Assembly (NCBI GenBank): GCA_035542155.1
Contig: DATKLX010000071.1
Location: 1-19,077 of the forward strand
Length of the DNA: 19,077 nucleotides
Direction: 5' to 3'
DNA from: DATKLX01 sp035542155
GTDB taxonomy: Bacteria > Chloroflexota > Anaerolineae > Anaerolineales > Anaerolineaceae
Each line of letters opens with the position of its first letter. Within the stretch, counting starts at the first letter, position 1. Shown one piece after another: positions 6,600-13,137 of this stretch. Position numbers and translations under genes: made by a program. Under the pieces are notes generated by a model. It ran no database searches, was not told where the DNA came from, and worked only from the letters and a program-made list of their open reading frames with translations.

Positions 6600-8588
6600 A
6601 TGATTTCGAAACTGTTTCGCCCGTTTACCAGGCCCATCGTCCTGTTGATTCTCATCAACGTTATCGTCGCGGGTTTTGTTTTCCAGGATTTTGGAGTGAC
6701 CTGGGATGAACCCCTGTTCTACCGCTATGCCAGCGCGGTCAGTTCGGCGTATTCGATCCAGGACCGGATCGCAGGGCAGTTCGATTTACAAAAGTCCTAC
6801 GGTCCGACCGACCACCGCTTCTACGGCCCCGCTTACCTGCTTCTCGCCGATCCGTTCGTTGCCCTCGGAAAGGTCATTTTGCCGGCCCGTGAGAGCGATA
6901 TCTGGCACCTGGTTAATTTTCTCACATTTCTCATCGGTTCTATCCTCCTTTATTATTTACTCAAACGCTGGATAAGCTCCTGGGCTGCCTTTGCGGCCGT
7001 TCTCCTCTTTACCTCACAGCCGACCCTGTGGGGCTTCGCCTGGATCGACCCCAAAGACATGCCCTTCATGGTGTTCTTTCTCGCGGCGGTCCTCGCCGGT
7101 TTTTCTATGGTGGATCGCTTCCAGGCTAAACCGGCGGCCTTAGCGGCGGACCAGGCCGTTGAAGCAGAGAAAGCTCATAGAAAAATCAGGCTGTTGTTGG
7201 TCGGGTCCCTGGTGGTGCTGGGCATTACCTTGATTCTGAGGGTGCTGGCAGGTCCCCTCGAACAACTGCTAGCCCAATCTATCCACCAGGCGCACAACGC
7301 GGCGCCCGGAACGCTGGTCGCGCGGGTTTATGCCCTGATTGCCCGGAACGCGGCGACCATTCCCGAAGCCGCCTATGTTCAAAAAGGTCTGACGCTTTTC
7401 CGCTGGTTGCGGATCGGTCTGACCGGTATTTCGATCGTGCTCCTGGTGGTCGATGCTTTGATCGTTTTATGGCCGTATCCATTCGGGAAATGCATCCAAT
7501 GGATCGCGTGGGTTTTTTCACCGCTTCCCACGACGCCGTCCTGGCGGGTGCGCGGGCAAAGCTTGCATGCGCTGCTGCTACTCGCCCTGGTAGGTGGAAC
7601 CGCGCTCGGAATGGTAACCTCTATCCGTGTGTTGGGCCCACTGGCGGGAGCGCTGGTGGTGTTTTATTTTCTCCTCCAACCCGGCCAGCGCTCATGGTTG
7701 GGCGTGATCCTGTACGGAACGGTCGCCCTTTTGGTGACGTATCTGAGCTGGCCGTATTTATGGGACAGCCCTGTATCCCGGTTCTTCGCTGATTTCCAGC
7801 ATATGGCCAACAACCCGGTGATCTTGCCTGTGCTCTACAACGGCCAGGTCTACATGTCCGATAAACTCCCGGCCAGCTTTCTTCCTGGCCAGATCGCGTT
7901 GACCCTGACCGAGCCCGTGTTGGTCCTGGCTGTTGGCGGGCTGGCGCTGGCGGTGGTTCAAATCTTTCGCCGCAGGCTGGACTGGCGGTCCATGCTCCAG
8001 GTTTTCCTGTGGTTTCTGGTGCCGATGCTGTACGTGGTTCTTCTTCACCCCCCGGTATATGATAGTTTCCGGCATTTTATGTTCGTCATCCCGCCTGTCT
8101 TTGTTTTCGTCGGGCTTTCTTTCCAATATCTCGAGCGCCTCATTCGCTCCCGGGTTGTTTTGAACCTTGCTTTGGCCGTCCTCGCCTTGCCGGGCTTGAT
8201 TGGCCTGGTCAGCCTGCACCCCTATCAATATGCGTATTACAATTCGCTGGTGGGAGGGACGAATGGAGCCTTCCGCCGGTTCGAGACTGAGTTCTGGCTG
8301 ACCTGCTATCGCCAGGCAATGACGGAATTCCAGGCTCGTTCGGCTCAGCCTGCCAACGTGTATGTGGTCAGGCAGCCCATGGCTGCCAAGGAGTATGCCT
8401 CTCCCAATGTGACCGTCGCCTCCTATGACGATTACGGTACCGATGCGGTCCGTTATCCGTCTGTGGATAAGTACTTGCTTCTCACCACACGCACCAATCT
8501 TGACCAGGTCATCCAGCCGGATGCGCCCGAGCTGGTCAGGGTTGAAAAGGGAAAAGCTGTGTTCTGTGTGATGCGTAAACTCAACTGA
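6600..8588 (+). CDS. GT-C glycosyltransferase, GT39-like integral membrane protein
   Basis: This 662-aa multi-pass protein belongs to the GT39/ArnT/PMT-like superfamily, which transfers sugars from polyprenyl-phosphate donors to acceptors on the outer face of the membrane. The first helix (about 11-28) is followed by TWDEP (residues 34-38), where the acidic pair fits the catalytic acidic residue of the first external loop. YGPTDHRFYGPAYLL and FAWIDPKDMPFM follow, and a conserved YDSFRHFMFVIPP motif lies near residue 490. A long insert at about residues 175-320 adds two helices (see findings). ATG 6600 is chosen; ATG 6558 (with AAGGGGAA upstream) and codon 6483 are alternatives. Its stop overlaps the next start. 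Confidence 0.82.
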   Translation: MISKLFRPFTRPIVLLILINVIVAGFVFQDFGVTWDEPLFYRYASAVSSAYSIQDRIAGQFDLQKSYGPTDHRFYGPAYLLLADPFVALGKVILPARESDIWHLVNFLTFLIGSILLYYLLKRWISSWAAFAAVLLFTSQPTLWGFAWIDPKDMPFMVFFLAAVLAGFSMVDRFQAKPAALAADQAVEAEKAHRKIRLLLVGSLVVLGITLILRVLAGPLEQLLAQSIHQAHNAAPGTLVARVYALIARNAATIPEAAYVQKGLTLFRWLRIGLTGISIVLLVVDALIVLWPYPFGKCIQWIAWVFSPLPTTPSWRVRGQSLHALLLLALVGGTALGMVTSIRVLGPLAGALVVFYFLLQPGQRSWLGVILYGTVALLVTYLSWPYLWDSPVSRFFADFQHMANNPVILPVLYNGQVYMSDKLPASFLPGQIALTLTEPVLVLAVGGLALAVVQIFRRRLDWRSMLQVFLWFLVPMLYVVLLHPPVYDSFRHFMFVIPPVFVFVGLSFQYLERLIRSRVVLNLALAVLALPGLIGLVSLHPYQYAYYNSLVGGTNGAFRRFETEFWLTCYRQAMTEFQARSAQPANVYVVRQPMAAKEYASPNVTVASYDDYGTDAVRYPSVDKYLLLTTRTNLDQVIQPDAPELVRVEKGKAVFCVMRKLN

Positions 8589-10315
8589 TGGATGACAGGA
8601 TGGTGGATCGATCGAAACCCTGGTTACGTTTTCAAATTTCCCGGCGCTGGTTCACCTTTGGCCTGGTACTGATTGCGATTTCCGGGCTGTTTGCCCTGTA
8701 CCGGAGCACGCCATACGGTCTAGGGTTGACCAACGACTCGGCGTCCTACGTGAATGGGGCAGTGAACCTGCTTTCAGGTAACGGGTACACGCGGACCTCG
8801 GGTGGAGGAGAATTAAAGCCGCTGACCCATTTTCCCCCATTGATGTCTTTTAGCCTGGCCCTTTTGGGGCTTTTTTTCGGCAACACTGTGCCAGCCATGC
8901 TTTCCACCGGCCGGGGGCTGATCGTCTTCCTGTTTGGCCTGGATGCTTTCCTGGTTGGGCTACTCCTTATCCGCATCACCCGTTCGCCAGTATTTTCCTG
9001 GCTCGGGGCGCTGGTTTTTGCGTTTTCTGATATCCTCCTCGGGGTATATTCCTATTATCTCAGCGAGCCGCTGTTTATCACTTTGTTTCTGGCCGGGTTT
9101 TTGGCCCTGGCAATTTTCTTCGAGAAGCGCACCTGGCCGGGCCTGGTGGCCGCCGGCCTGGTTTGTGGGCTGGCGTATCTGGCGCGCTACGTCGGCTTGA
9201 GCCTGGTGGCCAGCATCCTCCTGGTTTTCTTTCTGCTCGATGTCCGCTGGGGTGGCGCAGCGGATTCCCCGCCGGGCCGCCCTCCTTCATCGCCGGGATT
9301 ATTCACAGTCCCCATTCGCTCGTTTTTCCCGGAAGTGACCCTCTTTGGGGCAGGCGCGCTGCTGCCCGTGATCGTCTGGAGCCTGGTTTCGCTGGCATCC
9401 AGCGGGACCGTCGCCAACCGGCTGGTTGTCTGGCATCCCATCTCCCCGGCGGAACTGTTTGAGGCGCTCAAAAACCTGCTTGCTTGGCTGGCCCCCGACG
9501 ATCTGCTCGCCGCCCAACCCTTCTGGGGGCGGCTGCTCAGTGCGCTCTCTCTGGCCGTCCTCCCTGTTCTGGCTGTTTTTTCGCTCTGGGTCCTCTTGCG
9601 TCAGGTTCGCGCCCGGAAAACCGGCTCCGCTATCTCCCCGGCCCTGTCCACCGCGTTCGCACTGGCCGTCCACGTCTGGGTGTACATTGTTTTTCTGATC
9701 CTATCGATCAGCCTGATCGATGCCAGCACGCCGCTGGATGCGCGCATCCTCTCGGTGGCCTTTATCCCCTTGATGATCCTCGTGATCAGCGCCATAGCCT
9801 GGCTCTGGGAGCGGTTGAAACAGGGAATCTCCTGGCGGAAGTCCGGTGCGCGAGCCGGGCTGGCGCTGCTTGCCCTGGCGCTGGCCGTGGTCAGCGTGAA
9901 GGACGGTCTGCGTGTAGTCAACCAGCTTGGCCATCAGGGCCAGGGATTTGCCTACCAGGGGATCGTCGAGTCATCCGTGATCCAATCGATCCAGAAAATG
10001 CCCCCGGTAATCATCTACACCAATAAGCCGGCGGTCGTTTACCTCCTGACCGGGAGACCCGCCTACGTGACCCCCACACCGGTCGACGCGGCGACAACCC
10101 AGGCTCGCACCGGTTTTGACGCCGATTTCAACACGCTGCGCGCGTCGCTGTTGAGCGGAAAGTCGGTCCTGGTCCTATTCGACCTGGCCCGCGCTAAGGA
10201 TCCCAACGAGATCGCTTTCAATCTAAAAATGTCCGCCGGACTGGTCTGCATGACTGACTCGGGGTTTGCCCAGATTTATACTCTGGCCGGCAGTCAGCCG
10301 GATTTACAAAAATAA
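8588..10315 (+). CDS. Second GT-C glycosyltransferase, GT39-like
   Basis: This 575-aa polytopic protein starts at an ATG overlapping the previous stop (TGATG), so it is translationally coupled. The first helix is at about residues 22-40 and is followed by a first external loop with LTNDSASYV (Asp50) and the HFPPLMSF motif, an arrangement typical of GT39-like enzymes. About ten further hydrophobic segments follow and a soluble C-terminal domain of about 120 residues begins near residue 455. It probably uses a lipid-linked sugar on the outer face of the membrane. It shares little sequence with its neighbour beyond the fold, so the two probably add different sugars or act on different acceptors. 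ATG 8600 is a possible alternative start. Confidence 0.78.
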   Translation: MDDRMVDRSKPWLRFQISRRWFTFGLVLIAISGLFALYRSTPYGLGLTNDSASYVNGAVNLLSGNGYTRTSGGGELKPLTHFPPLMSFSLALLGLFFGNTVPAMLSTGRGLIVFLFGLDAFLVGLLLIRITRSPVFSWLGALVFAFSDILLGVYSYYLSEPLFITLFLAGFLALAIFFEKRTWPGLVAAGLVCGLAYLARYVGLSLVASILLVFFLLDVRWGGAADSPPGRPPSSPGLFTVPIRSFFPEVTLFGAGALLPVIVWSLVSLASSGTVANRLVVWHPISPAELFEALKNLLAWLAPDDLLAAQPFWGRLLSALSLAVLPVLAVFSLWVLLRQVRARKTGSAISPALSTAFALAVHVWVYIVFLILSISLIDASTPLDARILSVAFIPLMILVISAIAWLWERLKQGISWRKSGARAGLALLALALAVVSVKDGLRVVNQLGHQGQGFAYQGIVESSVIQSIQKMPPVIIYTNKPAVVYLLTGRPAYVTPTPVDAATTQARTGFDADFNTLRASLLSGKSVLVLFDLARAKDPNEIAFNLKMSAGLVCMTDSGFAQIYTLAGSQPDLQK

Positions 10316-10337
10316 TCATCAAGCGTGGAGTAACCGC

Positions 10338-11375
10338 ATGTTGAGCGTCCTGATCCCTGCCTACAACGAAGAAGCTGTCATCGGTGTCACCCTCGATGAG
10401 CTTGCCAAATCCCTGACGGAGTTAAAGTATGAAGTCATCGTCGTGGATGATGGGAGCCAGGACCGGACGGCGGAAATCGTTGCCGCCATTGCGCGCCAGA
10501 AACTCAACGTCTTCCTGATCCACAACCCGGAAAATCTGGGAAAAGGCCGGACGCTGTTGCATGCTTTCGAGCATTCCCACGGAGACCTGATCGTATTTCT
10601 GGATGCCGATATGGAGATCCATCCTTCGGTCATCCATTCGCTGCTGGCCGGACTGGAAAAACAGAAAGTGGATGTGTTGGTCGGTTCGAAACACAGCCGC
10701 GAATCCAACCTGACGTACCCCCTCCACCGCAGGATCGCCAGCCGCGCGTACCGGGCACTGACCGGCTTCTTCCTTAACATCGATGTGTCCGATACCCAGA
10801 CCGGGATCAAGCTCTTTCGCAGGGAAGTCCTGGATAAAACCTTTCCCAAGCTGACCATCGCCCGTTTTGCCTTCGACATCGAGCTGCTGGTGGCGATCCA
10901 GCGTCTGGGCTACCGGCTTGGCGAAGTCCCGGTGGACGTCGCTTTTCGCCGTGAGGGTTGGGGGCGGATCGATCTGCGCAACACGCTCCGCATGGGGCTA
11001 GACCTGGTTTTGATCTTCTACCGCACCAGCTTCTGGAAATGGCTGAACCCCAGCCTGCCGGTGCGCCTGTGGATGCTGCTCTTCGTGGCCGGATTGACCT
11101 TCCTGGATTTTGGGGTGGCGCATTTGCTGACCCAGGCCCAGGTGCGGTCGCCGGCGCTCGAGTGGATCGCGTATATGGTCACCCTGCGCTTCATGGATAA
11201 GACCCTGCGCGACTGGCTGTTCGTCCTGGGTGGGCTCGTGGCGATTTCCCTGGCGCTGCTGAAATTGAACAAGAGCATCCTCGCCGCCTTTGCCCGCGCG
11301 GAAGCCAGGACGCGCAAGGAGGGGGATGAAGAATTGCAGGTTTCAGAAACCGTATCCAATCCGGACCGGAAATGA
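10338..11375 (+). CDS. GT2 polyprenyl-phosphate glycosyltransferase (DPM1-like)
   Basis: The 345-aa protein has a GT-A domain of family GT2: SVLIPAYNEE at the N-terminus, VVDDGSQDRT (residues 35-44), the metal-binding DAD at 89-91, and SDTQTGIKLFRR (151-162), characteristic of dolichyl/polyprenyl-phosphate mannose or glucose synthases. Two membrane helices (about 244-263 and 294-310) anchor it. It would move a sugar from a nucleotide donor to a polyprenyl phosphate on the cytoplasmic face, giving the donor for the two GT-C enzymes upstream. The start at 10338 has GGAG 7 nt upstream; a longer frame from 10266 overlaps the previous gene and lacks support. The sugar cannot be determined from sequence. 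Confidence 0.93.
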   Translation: MLSVLIPAYNEEAVIGVTLDELAKSLTELKYEVIVVDDGSQDRTAEIVAAIARQKLNVFLIHNPENLGKGRTLLHAFEHSHGDLIVFLDADMEIHPSVIHSLLAGLEKQKVDVLVGSKHSRESNLTYPLHRRIASRAYRALTGFFLNIDVSDTQTGIKLFRREVLDKTFPKLTIARFAFDIELLVAIQRLGYRLGEVPVDVAFRREGWGRIDLRNTLRMGLDLVLIFYRTSFWKWLNPSLPVRLWMLLFVAGLTFLDFGVAHLLTQAQVRSPALEWIAYMVTLRFMDKTLRDWLFVLGGLVAISLALLKLNKSILAAFARAEARTRKEGDEELQVSETVSNPDRK

Positions 11376-11458
11376 TGCCGCCCATCCTCGCCGCTGCTAC
11401 CCAATCTGCGCCCGACCTGGGCATCCTGGCTGATTCCACGTTGTTCTCGAAACAATAA
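11372..11458 (+). CDS. Possible 28-aa ORF overlapping the GT2 stop
   Basis: ATG 11372 overlaps the GT2 stop as ATGA, a typical coupling arrangement, and opens 28 codons (MMPPILAAATQSAPDLGILA...). No domain is recognisable and it is too short to judge. It may be chance. Confidence 0.15.
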   Translation: MMPPILAAATQSAPDLGILADSTLFSKQ

Positions 11459-11479
11459 GCAAATTTACGCCCTTTCGAC

Positions 11480-11507
11480 TTGCGCAAAAATCCATTTCCT
11501 CTAGAAT
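11480..11507 (+). promoter_or_regulatory. Promoter of the seven-repeat secreted protein
   Basis: TTGCGC (11480-11485) and TAGAAT (11502-11507) are spaced by 16 bp, about 60 bp before the start codon. No terminator separates it from the GT2 gene, so read-through from upstream is also possible. Confidence 0.5.
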
Positions 11508-11566
11508 TGTGATAAGAGAAAATCTGCTTTTATCCCATCAGTCGAGTCGGGGAAAGGTGGGCAGCG

Positions 11567-12784
11567 TTGAAATCTCATCACGGCTTCTTCGCACTGCTGC
11601 TTGTGGTTTGTATCCTTTCTGGCCTTTCCTCTCCGGCTTCCGCATTGAAAGTCGATTCGACGGAAATCTGGACCTCCCAACCGATTGGCGTCGCGTCCAC
11701 GGATTCCGAGACTCCTCTCCAAATCGATTCAACCGGCAAGGCCCACGTTGCCTTTATCGGTTGGCCGCCAGGGTATGCCAGCAGCCAGCCGGCCGGTTTG
11801 AATTATGCGGTTCTCCAGAATGGCGAGTGGGTGTACGAGACGATTGAAATAGGCGGCGAGATTGGTCCCTCCTTCGATATGGCCCTGGACAAGGGTGGTT
11901 ATCCGTATATTGTTTATTCGATCCGGACCAACGAAGGCCAGGTCGACGTGCGCTGCGCGTCGAAATCTAGTGGCAATCTGCTTCCGTGGAATACCGTGGC
12001 TTATAATGTTGGAAAAGCGGATCATATCAACGTGCGCATGGATTATTTGGGCAATCCTGCAGTCAGTTTTCTAGACCAAACGGGTACAGTCAAAATCTAT
12101 AAGTACTCAAGCTTAAAAGGTTGGGGTCTGCCTAAGAATTTCTCTGGACCCCAAATTTCCCCTTCATTGGGAATCGATTCAAGTGACATTTTATCCCTGG
12201 CTTACCTCGAAGCGGATCGTGATTTGATCTATGCGATAGAAGGATCTCCATGGACAATCGATCCGGTCGAGGCGGCCGGAAAGGTCCCTGGGAACAGCGT
12301 AGTCTTGGCTTTTGATAAAAGCTATATTCCCCATATCGCCTACGAAGGCGCGCCTTCTGGCGGAAGTGGCTTTACTCTGCATCTTGCCTCAAAACATGAT
12401 GGTACCTGGACCGACGATGAGATCGATCCTGTCAGCCGCATCGAGGGTGGGATTGCCCTGGTCCTGGATGAGCAGGATCGAGCCCACCTAACCTATAAGG
12501 ATGTTACACAGAATAGCCTCTGGTATGCTGCGGAGATTGGCACCGGGGAATGGGACATCTCCAAAGTTGGCAGCTTTGCTGCCGGCGGCCATGCAGCCTC
12601 TCTTGCTCTGGATCTGCAGCAGAAACCGCATATCTTCACCTGGGACCGGTCCCAGGTCGATTCAACCCAGACGGTCAATTATCTCAGCCTCGCCACTCGG
12701 ACTCCCACTCCGACTCCCACTCCCACTTCGATCTCTCCACCATCTTCTTCTCCTCAGATCTTCCTTCCCCTGGTCCTTCACTGA
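11567..12784 (+). CDS. Secreted seven-repeat beta-propeller-like protein
   Basis: A TTG start is preceded by GGAAAGGTGG (11551-11560) at suitable spacing and opens a 405-aa protein with a clear signal peptide (hydrophobic core 7-20, cleavage after ASA at residue 26). Residues 47-360 hold seven repeats of about 45-54 residues, each with an acidic turn and a strand of the type P/A-H-h-A-Y: AHVAF 59, PYIVY 113, PAVSF 164, LSLAY 209, PHIAY 255, AHLTY 306, PHIFT 354. This predicts a seven-bladed propeller. A Thr-Pro spacer (379-388) and a tail ending in IFLPLVLH follow; such tails end many Chloroflexota secreted proteins and may act in sorting. The ligand is unknown. Not an enzyme by any visible motif. 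Confidence 0.85.
   Translation: MKSHHGFFALLLVVCILSGLSSPASALKVDSTEIWTSQPIGVASTDSETPLQIDSTGKAHVAFIGWPPGYASSQPAGLNYAVLQNGEWVYETIEIGGEIGPSFDMALDKGGYPYIVYSIRTNEGQVDVRCASKSSGNLLPWNTVAYNVGKADHINVRMDYLGNPAVSFLDQTGTVKIYKYSSLKGWGLPKNFSGPQISPSLGIDSSDILSLAYLEADRDLIYAIEGSPWTIDPVEAAGKVPGNSVVLAFDKSYIPHIAYEGAPSGGSGFTLHLASKHDGTWTDDEIDPVSRIEGGIALVLDEQDRAHLTYKDVTQNSLWYAAEIGTGEWDISKVGSFAAGGHAASLALDLQQKPHIFTWDRSQVDSTQTVNYLSLATRTPTPTPTPTSISPPSSSPQIFLPLVLH
12701..12727 (+). repeat. Short Thr-Pro codon repeat
   Basis: A run of ACTCCC/ACTCCG hexanucleotide units encodes the Thr-Pro spacer near the C-terminus of the seven-repeat protein. It is a candidate for slippage that would alter spacer length in steps of two residues without changing frame. 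Confidence 0.7.
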
Positions 12785-12874
12785 CCCTCTCCCTCCTTGC
12801 GGCAGCGCAAAGAAACGCCGCCTGTTTTCGCACACACTGGGTTCAAGAATTTCGCGAAAGAAAGGATGACCAGG

Positions 12875-13137
12875 ATGAGAACAACGGATGTGCTCAGATC
12901 CGAGCACCGTGTGATCGCTTCATTGGAGATCGCCGCTCGGACCCTGGAAGCCGGCGGGGAGGTGCGCCCCGGATTTTTCCTGGATTTGGAGGGATGCTTA
13001 TTAAACACGAGCAAGGTCGCCGCTTTACTCGCGGGATGCGCGAGGCGGCTGAATGCTTCGAAGCTGGCGAGGAAGATGCTTGCGCAGCGGTGGAGGCGAA
13101 AGCCCTGGGGTATGCAGCCCTGCTCCTTTGTTTCTAG
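12875..13137 (+). pseudogene. Broken hemerythrin-domain gene
   Basis: ATG 12875, with AAAGGA (12861-12866) upstream, opens a frame with the first helix of a hemerythrin HHE domain (TDVLRSEHRVI, then a ...LEAGGEVRPGFFLD stretch up to about 12991). The third helix and its loop appear in a different frame from about 12991 (GMLIKHEQGRRFTRGM, then AGEEDACAAVEAKALGYAALL), ending at TAG 13135-13137. The second helix (HxxxE, normally about 35 residues) is absent and the fourth iron-binding helix is missing. An internal deletion plus frame change and loss of the 3' end are the simplest explanation. Two of the expected iron ligand sets are gone, so no oxygen or iron binding is expected. The end overlaps the clpB stop by 3 nt. 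Confidence 0.82.

Noticed and set aside
9484..10026. 180-codon frame inside the second GT-C gene
   Set aside because: It overlaps a clear membrane-protein frame, is rich in Arg/Gly/Ala/Pro as shadow frames are, and has no start signal.
12701..12727. Possible CRISPR-like or tandem-repeat array
   Set aside because: The unit is only 6 bp, encodes Thr-Pro in frame and has no spacers.
12550..12990. Upstream part of the frame that contains the hemerythrin third helix
   Set aside because: This portion overlaps the seven-repeat protein in another frame and has no protein-like character; only the part after about 12991 resembles hemerythrin.
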